Positions 35,296 to 45,217 of a stretch of DNA of 64,000 nucleotides are shown in pieces (the stretch's first letter is position 1; each line of letters begins with the position of its first letter). Source of the stretch: Ciceribacter lividus. GTDB taxonomy: Bacteria > Pseudomonadota > Alphaproteobacteria > Rhizobiales > Rhizobiaceae. The notes below the pieces were generated by a model, which ran no database searches, was not told where the DNA came from, and worked only from the letters and a program-made list of their open reading frames with translations. The stretch is taken from assembly GCF_003337715.1 (NCBI RefSeq), contig NZ_QPIX01000001.1:62001-126000 (forward strand), in the 5' to 3' direction. A program made the translations under genes and the position numbers.

Positions 35296-36186
35296 ATGAA
35301 CTGGGATGATTACCGCATTTTCCTGGTGCTCGCGCGGGCAGGCAGCCTGTCGCGCGCCGCCGATCTCTTGAAGCTCGACCACACGACCGTCGGTCGCCGC
35401 GTCGCCGCTCTCGAGGCGGACCTGAATGTCCGGCTCGTTCACCGGCTGCCGCGTTCGATACATCTGACGGCTGAGGGCGAGCGGCTTGCCGAACTCGGCA
35501 GCGACGTCGAGGAAGCCCTGGCCAGGGTCGCGCGGGTGGCAAGCGGCGCCGCCGCGGATGTCCGTGGCCTGGTCCGCATTTCGGCGCCACCGTCGCTGAC
35601 CCTCGCCGTTCTTGCCCCGGAGGTGACAGCGTTTCGCGGGCGTCATCCCGGCATCGTCCTCAGCCTGATCGGGGAAAAGACCTTTGCGAACCTGAACCGC
35701 CTGGATGCCGACATCGCCCTGCGGCTCTCGCGTCCGGCCTCGCCGGGACTTGTGGTCCGCAAGCTCGGGGAGATGCGGTTCTCCTTCTATGCGGCGGCGT
35801 CCTACGATCGGCCGGAGGCGGAGTGGGATTTCATCGGCTATGACGACGGCGAAGAGCCGTTGCCGCAGCAAGCCTGGCTGCAGGCCCGGCTCGGCGGCCG
35901 CGCCTTCGTCCTGCGCAGCAATGATGCGGCAAGCCAGGCCGCCGCGGCGGCCTCCGGGGCGGGTGTGGCCCTGTTGCCGGAGTATGTCGCGCGCATGCAC
36001 ACGTCACTGGTCCGCCTGCCGAGCCGCCTGCAGACGCCCGCGAGGGAGCTGTGGCTCGTGGTGCACGAGGATCTGCGCCACACGCCGCGTATCCGGGCCG
36101 TTCTCGACTGGCTTGTCGAGCTCGTCCGCGCCGATCCCGCCTTCGGGAACGTCAGTTCTGGCTCTGGGCCTGCTCCTGGCGCCTGA
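35296..36186 (+). CDS. LysR-family transcriptional regulator
   Basis: 296 residues. The N-terminal winged HTH (about 1-60; MNWDDYRIFLVLARAGSLSR, AADLLKLDHTTVGRRVAALE) is followed by a linker helix and a periplasmic-binding-like effector domain (about 90-285). The ATG at 35296 begins the usual MNWDDYRIF start of this subgroup. Divergent from qor. The 3' end overlaps the convergent transglutaminase gene by 35 nt. Confidence 0.92.
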   Translation: MNWDDYRIFLVLARAGSLSRAADLLKLDHTTVGRRVAALEADLNVRLVHRLPRSIHLTAEGERLAELGSDVEEALARVARVASGAAADVRGLVRISAPPSLTLAVLAPEVTAFRGRHPGIVLSLIGEKTFANLNRLDADIALRLSRPASPGLVVRKLGEMRFSFYAAASYDRPEAEWDFIGYDDGEEPLPQQAWLQARLGGRAFVLRSNDAASQAAAAASGAGVALLPEYVARMHTSLVRLPSRLQTPARELWLVVHEDLRHTPRIRAVLDWLVELVRADPAFGNVSSGSGPAPGA

Positions 36187-36970
36187 CGACGACGGCGACC
36201 GAGAGGTTTTCCCCCGCCGGGCCGATCCGCATGCCGGAGACCGGCGCGGCGTCCGCATAGCAGAGGCCGGAGGCGATCCGCACGTAGCGGGAATCCGGGC
36301 AGACGCGGTTTGCGGCATCGAAGCCGACCCAGCCTAGCCCCGGCAGGTGCACTTCCGCCCAGGCGTGGGTCGCCGTCTGCTCCTCCTGTCCGTCCATCAT
36401 CAGATAGCCGGAGATGTAGCGGGCGGGGATGTCGAGAACCCGCGCCGCGGCGATGAAGATGTGGGCATGGTCCTGGCAGACGCCGTGGCCGGCCTTCAGC
36501 GCCTCTTCGGCGGTCGTCTCCGTGCCGGTCATTCCCGGCTGGTAGCTGACACTGTCGTGGATGGCGTTCATCAGCGCATGCATGCGGGCGAGCGGATCAT
36601 CCTCCGGCAGGCCGCGGGCCAGCTCGCGCACCAGTCTGCCAGCCTTGGTGCGCGGTGTCTCGCGATTGAAGAGCCAGAGCGGCGCGTCGCCGACATGCGG
36701 CCCGAAGACACCGGCGCGGTCCTCCGTATCGACCTCTCCCGAGGCGACGATGTGGAGACGGCTGTCGCCGCCCTCTCCGGCGACCAGTTGCACGTGGTTG
36801 CCGAAGTGGTCGTCGTAGCCGACCTCGACCGCCGCACCGTCGACGGCGACCTGCCAGGAGAGGACCGTCTGGCCGGGCGAGGTCTGCGGAGTGAGCCGCA
36901 GCCTTTGCAGCGAGTAAGAGACCGGCTGGTCGTAGCGGTATTCGGTCGTGTGGGTGATCTTCAGCCGCAT
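36152..36970 (-). CDS. Transglutaminase-like cysteine protease of the ATP-grasp/alpha-E cluster
   Basis: 272 residues. An N-terminal beta-sandwich (Bact_transglu_N; MRLKITHTTEYRYDQPVSYS) is followed by the papain-like transglutaminase core with Cys in GHGVCQDHAH, His in TATHAWAEVHLP and Asp in GFDAANR. The ATG at 36970 has GGAAC upstream; an in-frame ATG lies four codons earlier. It is third in a tight operon after the ATP-grasp and alpha-E genes. The family is thought to cleave or form peptide bonds; the substrate is unknown. Confidence 0.9.
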   Translation of the reverse strand: MRLKITHTTEYRYDQPVSYSLQRLRLTPQTSPGQTVLSWQVAVDGAAVEVGYDDHFGNHVQLVAGEGGDSRLHIVASGEVDTEDRAGVFGPHVGDAPLWLFNRETPRTKAGRLVRELARGLPEDDPLARMHALMNAIHDSVSYQPGMTGTETTAEEALKAGHGVCQDHAHIFIAAARVLDIPARYISGYLMMDGQEEQTATHAWAEVHLPGLGWVGFDAANRVCPDSRYVRIASGLCYADAAPVSGMRIGPAGENLSVAVVVRRQEQAQSQN

Positions 36971-36991
36971 GGCGTGTTCCATCCGTTCGAA

Positions 36992-37933
36992 TTAGCTGTA
37001 GAACCGGTATCCGTCGGATATCTCCCGCCCGAGCTGGCTGTTGCGGGCGATGAAATTGCCGAGGAACTCGTGCAGTCCCTGATCCATGATCTCGGCGACA
37101 GAGGTCGAGCGCAGGCACCGGCGCACGTCCTCGGCCGTGTCGTGGGCCGGCAGCCGCTCGCCGTAGTCGCGGGCGATATAGTCGAGATTGCTGGTGATCT
37201 TCTCGTAGGAATAGGCGAGTGAACGCGGCATCTGCACGTTGAGGATCAGGAAGTCGGCAATGTTGGCGGCGCGGTGATCGCCGTCGTAGACCCAGCGGTA
37301 GGACCGGTGGGCCGAGACCGAGCGCAGGATCGATTCCCACTGCATGTTGTCGAGCGAGGAGCCGACATGGCTCACCGCCGGCAGCAGCACGTAGTACTTC
37401 ACGTCGAGGATGCGGCTCGTATTGTCCGCCCGCTCGATGAAGGTGCCGATGCGCGCGAAGTTGTAGATCTCGTTCCTCAGCATCGACCCGTGGAAGGCGC
37501 CGCGGATCAGGCCGGTCCGGTTCTTGATCGCGTCGATCGCCTCGGGGAGGTCGGCGGGTTTCAGCCGGCGGGCAAGCGTCTGCCTGAGGCTGATCCAGCA
37601 CTCGTTGGTCGCCTCCCACGTCTCGCGGGTGAGCGCCGTGCGCACCATGCGGGCATTGTTGCGGGCCGCGTCGATCGAGGCGGCGACGCTCGAGGGATTG
37701 GCCGGATCGCGCAGCATGAAATCGATCGCGTCGGCCGCGGTGAGCTTGTCGCGCCCGGCGCCGAAGGCGTCGCGCACGCCGGCGCTGTGCAACACCGCAT
37801 CCCAGTCCTCGTCCGAGGCGCTGTTGCGGGTGAGCGAAACCCTGAGGCCGGCATCGACGAGGCGGGCGACGTTTTCCGCCCGCTCGATGTAGCGGAACAT
37901 CCAGTAAAGGCCGTTGGCAGTTCTTCCGAGCAT
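36992..37933 (-). CDS. Alpha-E domain protein
   Basis: 313 residues, all-helical, of the alpha-E (DUF403) family, beginning MLGRTANGLYWMFRYIERAE with its conserved E-N-A-R continuation, and LRQTLARRLKPADLPEAIDA further on. The family always sits next to the circularly permuted ATP-grasp protein and usually a transglutaminase, and is believed to assist a ligase reaction. The gene starts 4 nt after the ATP-grasp stop, so the proteins are very probably made together. Confidence 0.92.
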   Translation of the reverse strand: MLGRTANGLYWMFRYIERAENVARLVDAGLRVSLTRNSASDEDWDAVLHSAGVRDAFGAGRDKLTAADAIDFMLRDPANPSSVAASIDAARNNARMVRTALTRETWEATNECWISLRQTLARRLKPADLPEAIDAIKNRTGLIRGAFHGSMLRNEIYNFARIGTFIERADNTSRILDVKYYVLLPAVSHVGSSLDNMQWESILRSVSAHRSYRWVYDGDHRAANIADFLILNVQMPRSLAYSYEKITSNLDYIARDYGERLPAHDTAEDVRRCLRSTSVAEIMDQGLHEFLGNFIARNSQLGREISDGYRFYS

Positions 37934-37937
37934 TCCG

Positions 37938-39347
37938 TCAGTCCTCCAGAACCCAGGTGTCCTTGGTGCCGCCGCCCTGGCTGGAATTGACCACGAGCGA
38001 TCCCTGCTTGAGGGCGACGCGGGTCAATCCGCCGGGGATGATCTGCACCTTGTCGGAGACGAGCACGTAGGGCCGCAGGTCGACATGGCGCGGCGCCATG
38101 CCCTTGTTGACGAAGATCGGTACCGTGGAAAGCGAAAGCGTCGGCTGGGCGATGTAGTTCGAGGGCTGAGCCTTGAGCTTGGCGGCGAAGGCGGCCCGCT
38201 CCTTCCTGGAGGCGGCGGGCCCGACCAGCATACCGTAGCCGCCGGAGCCGTGCACTTCCTTGACGACCAGTTCCTCGAGGTGCTCCAGCACGTATTTCAG
38301 GCTGTCGGGCTCTGAGCAGCGCCAGGTCGGCACGTTTTCGAGAAGCGCCTTGCGGCCGGTGTAGAATTCGACGATTTCCGGCATGTAGGAATAGATAGCC
38401 TTGTCGTCGGCAATCCCCGTGCCGGGCGCGTTGGCGATCGTGATGTTGCCGGCGCGGTAGACGTCCATGATCCCCGCAACCCCGAGGCAGGAGTCCGGCC
38501 GGAACGTCAAAGGATCGAGGAAATCGTCGTCGACGCGGCGATAGAGCACGTCGATCGCCTCGTAGCCGCGGGTGGTGCGCATCTTCACCTTTCCGTCAAT
38601 GACGCGCAAGTCCGAGCTCTCGACGAGCTCGACGCCCATCATGTCGGCCAGGAAGGAATGCTCGTAATAGGCGGAATTGTAGATGCCGGGCGTGAGGACG
38701 GCGACGCGCGGCTTGCCCTTGCATCCGGGCGGGGCGAGCGAGGCGAGGCTCTGGCGCAGCAGGTGCGGGTAGTCCTCGACGCGTCGGACCTTGTTGAGCT
38801 GGAAGAGCTCGGGGAACATCTGCATCATGGTTTCCCGGTTTTCCAGCATGTAGCTGACGCCGGAGGGCGTGCGGGCATTGTCCTCCAGCACGTAGAACTG
38901 GTCCTCGCCGGTGCGTACGATGTCGGTGCCGACGATGTGGGTGTAGACGCCGCCCGGCGGGCGGAAACCAATCATCTCCGGCAGGAAGGCCTCGTTCCGC
39001 TCGATGAGCCGGGCGGGAATGCGGCCGGCGCGAACGATCTCCTGCTTGTGGTAGATGTCGTCGAGAAAGGCGTTGAGCGCCAGCACGCGCTGCTCGATGC
39101 CCTGGGCGAGACGGCGCCATTCCCGGCCGGAAATGATGCGCGGAATGATGTCGAAGGGGATCAGTTTCTCCGAGGAATCGGCGTGGCCGTAGACGGCGAA
39201 GGTGATGCCGGTCTTGCGGAAGATGTTTTCCGCGTCCCTGGACTTCGCCACCAGCCTTACGGGATCCTGTCCGGAGTACCACTCGTGGTAGGTCCGGTAC
39301 GGCGTCCGCGGATCCTTGTCCGCGGTCAGCATTTCATCGAACGTCAA
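37938..39347 (-). CDS. Circularly permuted ATP-grasp protein (DUF404/DUF407)
   Basis: 469 residues from a TTG at 39347 that has AAGGGGGG five nt upstream; an ATG at 39332 is the alternative. Conserved ATP-grasp parts are visible: PFDIIPRIISGREWRRLAQG, FYVLEDNARTPSGVSYMLEN (metal/ATP site), NAPGTGIADDKAIYSYMPE, VVKEVHGSGGYGMLVGP and VALKQGSLVVNSSQGGGTKD. The family is predicted to ligate an amine or amino acid to a carboxylate. First gene of the three-gene operon. Biological product unknown. Confidence 0.92.
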   Translation of the reverse strand: MTFDEMLTADKDPRTPYRTYHEWYSGQDPVRLVAKSRDAENIFRKTGITFAVYGHADSSEKLIPFDIIPRIISGREWRRLAQGIEQRVLALNAFLDDIYHKQEIVRAGRIPARLIERNEAFLPEMIGFRPPGGVYTHIVGTDIVRTGEDQFYVLEDNARTPSGVSYMLENRETMMQMFPELFQLNKVRRVEDYPHLLRQSLASLAPPGCKGKPRVAVLTPGIYNSAYYEHSFLADMMGVELVESSDLRVIDGKVKMRTTRGYEAIDVLYRRVDDDFLDPLTFRPDSCLGVAGIMDVYRAGNITIANAPGTGIADDKAIYSYMPEIVEFYTGRKALLENVPTWRCSEPDSLKYVLEHLEELVVKEVHGSGGYGMLVGPAASRKERAAFAAKLKAQPSNYIAQPTLSLSTVPIFVNKGMAPRHVDLRPYVLVSDKVQIIPGGLTRVALKQGSLVVNSSQGGGTKDTWVLED

Positions 39348-39692
39348 TGCGCCCCCCTTTGTCGTTCTTCGTTCCGCAACAGTATCTTCAACGATGCAAG
39401 AAGCGTGCACAATCGGGAATACCTACTTTTTTCGGTGGTCGTTCTCCTTTCGCTGCGCGACATCGCTTGCGCTTTTTCGGCGAATATTCAGGGCAGGCGC
39501 CGGGATGCGGGCGGCGCGACGAACGGTTGCGGGCTGGATATGCTCTCTGCTGCCTGAAATTTGGGCATTGGCGAGTGCGTAACTTTTAGGCATCTCTGCC
39601 GATCAGCGGAATTGATGACAGCGATCAACAAAACTCCGTTGAGCTTGCCCCTCCCGCCCGCTAACCCGTAATCTCCCGATCCGGAGAGACCC
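39348..39692. other. Intergenic region upstream of the ATP-grasp operon
   Basis: 345 bp between divergent genes. A thin AT-rich patch near 39418-39436 (TACCTACTTTTTTCGG) may hold the promoter. No gene, repeat or clear operator seen. Confidence 0.5.
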
Positions 39693-40577
39693 GTGACACT
39701 TGCCCGCCTTGCGCCCATCCTCTTCGTGTTTCTCTGGTCGACGGGCTGGGTGGTCGCGAAGTTCGCCGACCGGTTTGCCGATCCGCTGACATTTCTCGCA
39801 TTGCGCTATGCCGTGGCGGCGGCGCTCTTCTACATCGTCTGCCGTTCGACCGGCGCGGCATGGCCGAAGAGGCCGGAGGCATTCTTCCATGCCCTGGTTT
39901 CCGGCATTCTTCTTCACGGTCTCTATCTCGGCGCTTTGTGGTGGGCGATCGGGCAGGGCGTCCCGGCAGCGCTCTCGGGTATCATCGCCGGACTGCAGCC
40001 GCTGATGACCGGCATCGCGGCGACCCGCCTGGTCGGCGAACGGCTCAGCCCGTCGCAGCGTCTGGGGCTGCTGCTCGGCTTCGTCGGCATCGCGATCGCC
40101 GTGCTGCCGAAGGTCTTCGCCGTCGACGCCTCTGCCATTCCCGCCTTTGCGGTCGTGGTCAACATCATCGGCATGGCCTTCGTCAGCGGTGGCACGATCT
40201 ACCAGAAGCGCTACCTGCATGAGGGCGACATCCGCACGGTCGCCACGCTGCAATATGTCGGCGCGCTCGCCGTCACACTGCCCGCCGCCTACCTGATCGA
40301 GGACATGCGGGTCGAATGGGGTCTCGGTCTCTTTGCGACGCTCGGCTGGGCGGTGCTCGGAATTTCCATGGGAGCGGTGATGCTGCTCCTCTACCTGATC
40401 CGCCGCGGGGACGTGTCGAAAGCCGCCTCGCTCATCTATCTCGTCCCGCCGCTTGCCGCCGTCGAGGCGGCGATCGCCTTCGGTGAACAATTGACCGTCT
40501 GGATGATGACCGGAACGGCGCTCGCCGTCGCCGGCGTCTACCTCACCAACCGCAAGGCCGTGCCGAAAGGGGCGTGA
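39693..40577 (+). CDS. EamA/DMT-superfamily transporter
   Basis: 294-residue inner-membrane protein with two EamA repeats and about ten helices. The start is a GTG with GGAGAG six nt upstream. Features include LFVFLWSTGWVVAKFADRFA and the second-repeat ending VPPLAAVEAAIAFGEQLT. Probably a metabolite exporter; substrate not evident. It shares a hairpin terminator with the convergent helicase gene. Confidence 0.9.
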   Translation: MTLARLAPILFVFLWSTGWVVAKFADRFADPLTFLALRYAVAAALFYIVCRSTGAAWPKRPEAFFHALVSGILLHGLYLGALWWAIGQGVPAALSGIIAGLQPLMTGIAATRLVGERLSPSQRLGLLLGFVGIAIAVLPKVFAVDASAIPAFAVVVNIIGMAFVSGGTIYQKRYLHEGDIRTVATLQYVGALAVTLPAAYLIEDMRVEWGLGLFATLGWAVLGISMGAVMLLLYLIRRGDVSKAASLIYLVPPLAAVEAAIAFGEQLTVWMMTGTALAVAGVYLTNRKAVPKGA

Positions 40578-40590
40578 ACCTGCCCAAACG

Positions 40591-40618
40591 AAAATGGCGC
40601 GGCCGAAGCCACGCCATT
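40591..40618. terminator. Bidirectional hairpin between EamA and helicase genes
   Basis: AATGGCG-C-GGC, loop CGAA, GCC-A-CGCCATT forms a 10-bp stem with one mismatch. On the minus strand it runs into TTTT, so it is a good intrinsic terminator for the helicase; on the plus strand it is followed by CAACTTTTC. Confidence 0.75.
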
Positions 40619-40644
40619 CAACTTTTCTTGCTCGTAGCGGAGCA

Positions 40645-42012
40645 TCACGCCTCGCGGCGACGTCCGCCGGCATTGCCGGAGCGCGCGGGACGGCCCTGGC
40701 CGAAGCCGTTCCCCGGGCGGTTGCCGCCCTTGCGGTGGCCCGGCTTGCCGGCGGGGCGACCGTCGGCCTTGGCGCCGCCTTCGGACTTGCCGCGGCCCTG
40801 GCCGCCCTGGTGGTTGCGGTTGTTGCCACCGCCGCCGGCGCCGCCACGGCGCTGCGGACGGACGGGGCGGGAAAGGTTCGCCGGCGGTTCACCCGAGGCG
40901 ACGGCGATCTCGACGCCCATCAGCTTTTCGATGTCGCGCAGCAGGCGGCCTTCATCCGGACCACAAAACGCGATCGCGATGCCGTCGCGGCCGGCACGTG
41001 CGGTACGGCCGATGCGGTGGACGTAGGCGTCCGGGACTTCCGGAAGATCGTAGTTGAAGACATGGCTGACGGCCGGGATGTCGATGCCGCGGGCCGCAAC
41101 GTCGGTGGCGATCAGCGTCTTGATCTCGCCGTCGCGGAAGCCCTTCAGCGCCCGCTCGCGCTGACCCTGGCTCTTGTTGCCGTGGATCGAGGCGACCGAA
41201 TAGCCGGTGATGTCGAGGTGCTTCATCAGCTTTTCCGCACCGTGCTTGGTGCGCAGGAAGACGATGGAGCGGCCGTCCGGATTTTCCGTCAGGATCTTCT
41301 TCAGCATCTCGGTCTTGGCGTTCTGCCCGGCGACGAAATGGACGTGCTGTTCGATCTTGTCGGCAGCCTTCCCGGGCGGGGTCACTTCGACCTTGGCCGG
41401 GTTCGAGAGGAATTGGGCGGAGAGGTCGGCGATCGTCTTCGGCATGGTGGCCGAGAACAGGAGCGTCTGGCGCTTCGTCGGAACCATCTTGGCGATCTTG
41501 CGAAGATCGTGGATGAAGCCGAGGTCGAGCATCTGGTCTGCTTCGTCGAGCACGAGGTGGCTGACGTGACGCAGCGTCACGGCTTCGCGGCTGATCAGGT
41601 CAAGCAGGCGGCCGGGGGTGGCGACGAGGATGTCGGTGCCGCGCTCCAGCTGGAACTGCTGCTTGTTGATCGAGGCGCCGCCGACGACCTGGATGATCTT
41701 GAGCGGAAGCTTCTGGCAGAAGGCGCGCAGGTTGTCGCCGATCTGGTTCACCAGTTCGCGGGTCGGTGCGAGGATGAGAACGCGGGTGGAGCGGCTCTGG
41801 GGACGAGCTTCGCTCGCCATCAGCGCCTCGATGATCGGCAGGCCGAAGGCGGCCGTCTTGCCGGTGCCGGTCTGGGCGAGGCCGATCAGGTCGCGGCCTT
41901 CCATGACGATCGGGATGGCCTGGGCCTGGATGGGGGTGGGCGTCTCGAAGCCGAGATGGCCGAGGGTCTTCACGATTTTCTTGGACAAGCCAAGGTCGTC
42001 GAAAGTGGTCAA
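40645..42012 (-). CDS. rhlE: DEAD-box ATP-dependent RNA helicase (RhlE-like)
   Basis: 455 residues from a TTG at 42012 that has AAAGG upstream and gives the usual TTFDDLGLS start. An in-frame ATG at 42045 would add 11 residues. All core motifs are present: the Q motif PTPIQAQAIP, AQTGTGKT (I), PTRELVNQI (Ia), TPGRLLDL (Ib), VLDEADQML (II), FSATMP (III), IVFLRTK (IV), TDVAARGID (V) and HRIGRTARAG (VI). A Gly/Arg/Lys-rich tail of about 75 residues probably binds RNA. Likely role in ribosome assembly or mRNA decay. Confidence 0.93.
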   Translation of the reverse strand: MTTFDDLGLSKKIVKTLGHLGFETPTPIQAQAIPIVMEGRDLIGLAQTGTGKTAAFGLPIIEALMASEARPQSRSTRVLILAPTRELVNQIGDNLRAFCQKLPLKIIQVVGGASINKQQFQLERGTDILVATPGRLLDLISREAVTLRHVSHLVLDEADQMLDLGFIHDLRKIAKMVPTKRQTLLFSATMPKTIADLSAQFLSNPAKVEVTPPGKAADKIEQHVHFVAGQNAKTEMLKKILTENPDGRSIVFLRTKHGAEKLMKHLDITGYSVASIHGNKSQGQRERALKGFRDGEIKTLIATDVAARGIDIPAVSHVFNYDLPEVPDAYVHRIGRTARAGRDGIAIAFCGPDEGRLLRDIEKLMGVEIAVASGEPPANLSRPVRPQRRGGAGGGGNNRNHQGGQGRGKSEGGAKADGRPAGKPGHRKGGNRPGNGFGQGRPARSGNAGGRRREA

Positions 42013-42274
42013 AGCATTTGCCTTTCGGGGGGCGCCAAAAACCATTCGTCCGGATCGCGGGTTTGCGAACCGGTTGGCATTGGCGTCAAGAACCCCGCGT
42101 GATTTGGGAACTTGTAAGTTGGAAGAACTTTCCAGCGCATCGGCGATGGTGATCGCCGCATTCTCTCTGCGCCTTGCCTTCTTCGCGTCTCAGATGTCGC
42201 TGGGCTCGCTCACGCGGCGGCCGGAAGGTGAAAGCACACCGGATGTGGGGCCTGTGGTCAGGAAAGTCAAGCAG

Positions 42275-43641
42275 TTATTTTGCGGCGCAGCGTGCCGGAC
42301 CGAAGCCGAGCGTCACCCGCAGCCCGCCTTCCTCACGGTTTTCGATGCGCAAATCGATCTCGTAGGCGGTCGCGATATCGCGGACGATGGCCAGTCCGAG
42401 GCCCGTACCCGGCTTCTGCGTGTCGAGCCGAATCCCACGTTCCGTCATCAGGCTTATGCCTTCTGCGTCGGCCCCGGGACCGTCGTCCTCCACGATGAGC
42501 ATGAGCTTGCCGCCCGTCTCGACGTGACGGATCGAGACCCAGTTGCGGCTCCATTTCGATGCATTCTCGAGGATGTTGCCGATCAGTTCGTGCAGGTCAT
42601 GCGGGTCGACGTCGAGCACGACGTCCGGCGGTATCGAGATTCTCCAGTCGAGGTGCTCGCCGAGCGGTGTCCGTTTCAACGTTCTCACGATGGTCTGGAC
42701 GGTGTTGCGGAGATCGGAGACGGAACGATGCAGCTCCGCATTGACGGCGAGGCGACTGCGGGTCAGTTCGCGGTCGACATGGGCCTGCATGACGGTCGCG
42801 ATATGGGCGAGTTCGTGGGCGAGCTCGGTTTCACCCTTTTCACGCAGGGTCTCGGCATCGTTTGCGAGAATGGTGAGCGGGGTCTTCAATCCATGCGCGA
42901 GATCACCGGCGGCGGCGCGTGCCCGCGTGAGGATATCGGACTGCGAATCGAGCAGCCGGTTGACCGCTTCGACGACGGGGCGAAGCTCCTCCGGAAACCG
43001 GCCCGTCAGCCGGTCGGCCTTGCGCTCCCGGATACGGTTCAACCCTTCGCTGACGGAAGAGATCGGACGCAGGCCGTAAGTCAACTGAGCAAGCGAGGCG
43101 GCGATCAGGAAGATTGCGAGCGCTGCCGCGTAGGGCAGCATGTCGCGGGCGAACTCGCCGCCGGCCTTCGCGACCACCGCGGCGTCGATCGCGGCGGCAA
43201 TCCGGATCTCGCGTTCTCCTTCCGGTGCCGTCAGGATCACCTTGCGCTCCTGGACAATGAGATCCGATTCATCCGGCCCCCTCAGGTGATACCTGTGGAT
43301 CTCTCCGCTTTCGTGGACATCGACCGGAAGGGCCAGCACGTAGTCCCACAGCGAAGGCGAGCGTAGCGTCTGTTTGCGAATGTCATCCTCCGCCTGCCAG
43401 TAGAGCCCGCCATAGGGCATCTGGAAGCGGAGGTCGGTGGGGGTCTTGGGCAGCGCCAGATTGCCTTCCCCGGTCACCCGCAGGGCGCCGGCGATGTTGT
43501 TGATGTGGTTGGTCAGTTCCTGATCGACGCGTCGCTCCAGATTGCTCCTGAAGAGTTCGATGAAGGCGAGGCTCGCCATCGTCAGGGCCAGCAGCACGCT
43601 GGCAACCGAGACGAGAAAGAAGCGGCTGCGGATGGAATGCA

Positions 43642-43642
<1 letters not shown>
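42275..43642 (-). CDS. Sensor histidine kinase
   Basis: 455-residue inner-membrane kinase. TM1 is at about 8-30, a periplasmic sensor at about 31-168, TM2 at about 169-190, then HAMP, HisKA with the phosphoacceptor His250 in AGDLAHGLKTPLT, and HATPase_c (NILENASKWS, VEDDGPGAD, GTGLGLAIVRDI). The layout is PhoQ-like. Its ATG overlaps the TGA of the response-regulator gene by one base, and a PepSY protein gene begins the operon, suggesting that the PepSY protein modulates the sensor. Confidence 0.92.
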
Positions 43643-44306
<664 letters not shown>

Positions 44307-44307
<1 letters not shown>

Positions 44308-44807
44308 CAGTTATTCTCGATCTGCAGGATACTGCCGGTCGCGGCGTCTATATTGACTTCGACGACCCGACCGTTCGGTTTCAGCACGCGGAACTCGTAC
44401 ACGGGGCGCCGGCCCCGGCGGAGGAGCTCGACGGATACGATGTCGCCGCTGACACGCTGGCGGAGAATCTTCTGGAGCGTCGCCAGAGACTTCATCTTGC
44501 CGAGGGCGACCGCCTTCTGGATACGGTCGCGGCTGTCGTCGCGGTCACCGGACGAGGAGCTGCCGCCGCTTCTGCCGCTCGAGCTACCGCCGCCGCTACT
44601 ACCACCACCACTACCGCCGTCGCCGCCGCCGTCATCACCGCCGCCGTCGTCGTGTCCGCCGTCGCCAGAATCGCTGTCTGAACTCTCGTGCCCATCATCG
44701 TGACCGTCGTCGTCCGCATACACATGCGGAGTCGTCGCCAGCAGAACCGTGACGACCAGCCCCGCGAGCGAGAGTCGCGACAGCCAGTCTCCAAGTCTCT
44801 TACTCAT
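44307..44807 (-). CDS. Periplasmic PepSY-domain protein with Ser/Gly/Asp-rich linker
   Basis: 166 residues from the ATG at 44807. Signal peptide (LSLAGLVVTVLLATTPHVYA), then about 70 residues of Asp/His/Ser/Gly low complexity, then a PepSY-type domain in the last 70 residues (IQKAVALGKMKSLATLQKIL, YEFRVLKPNGRVVEVNIDAA). PepSY domains are known or proposed protease inhibitors and sensor partners. An in-frame ATG at 44837 is possible; neither has a clear ribosome site. First gene of the two-component operon, overlapping the regulator by one base. Confidence 0.85.
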
Positions 44808-44840
44808 GGGAGCGATGTAACACCGTGAAGCTGACATTTC

Positions 44841-44859
44841 ACTGACAATCTCTGTCAGT
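44841..44859. promoter_or_regulatory. Inverted repeat between the divergent PepSY operons
   Basis: ACTGACA-5 nt-TGTCAGT is a perfect 7-bp inverted repeat 33 nt upstream of the two-component operon start and 82 nt upstream of the PepSY-cytochrome operon. It is a good candidate binding site for the neighbouring response regulator, allowing auto-control and control of the divergent genes. Confidence 0.55.
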
Positions 44860-44941
44860 TATCGATCAGCATCGGTCGACTAGGTTCCGCATCAACGGTC
44901 GGCGGCAATGGTGCTGCGGCCGGTTGCAAAAGGATGTTCCC

Positions 44942-45217
44942 ATGAAAAAGACCTTTATCGCTTCGATCTTCGCTCTTTCCGCCCTCGGCGCTGTCGCTCA
45001 CGCGGAAGAAAGCACCTCCTGCGACGTTGCGAAGGACAAGTGGATGGCCGAGGACGCCCTGAAGGCGAAGCTGACCGGCGAAGGCATGGAAGTCCGCAAG
45101 ATCAAGGTCGAGAACGGCTGCTACGAAGTCTACGGCATCGACGCCAAGGGCGGAAAGGTCGAAGCCCTCTACAATCCGGAAACCGGCGAGCAGGCCGGCA
45201 CTGCCGGAGCCGACTGA
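44942..45217 (+). CDS. Small periplasmic PepSY-domain protein
   Basis: 91 residues with a signal peptide (MKKTFIASIFALSALGAVAH). The mature 68 residues are a single PepSY-like unit (KLTGEGMEVRKIKVENGCYE, VYGIDAKGGKVEALYNPETG) with a cysteine pair (Cys24, Cys59) that could form a disulfide. AAGGA precedes the ATG by 8 nt. Its stop overlaps the cytochrome b561 ATG by one base. Probably modulates or is sensed by the adjoining membrane proteins. Confidence 0.88.
   Translation: MKKTFIASIFALSALGAVAHAEESTSCDVAKDKWMAEDALKAKLTGEGMEVRKIKVENGCYEVYGIDAKGGKVEALYNPETGEQAGTAGAD

Noticed and set aside
44555..44745. Tandem DNA repeat or CRISPR-like array in the PepSY gene
   Set aside because: The periodicity comes from Gly/Ser/Asp codons in a low-complexity protein linker; there are no spacers.
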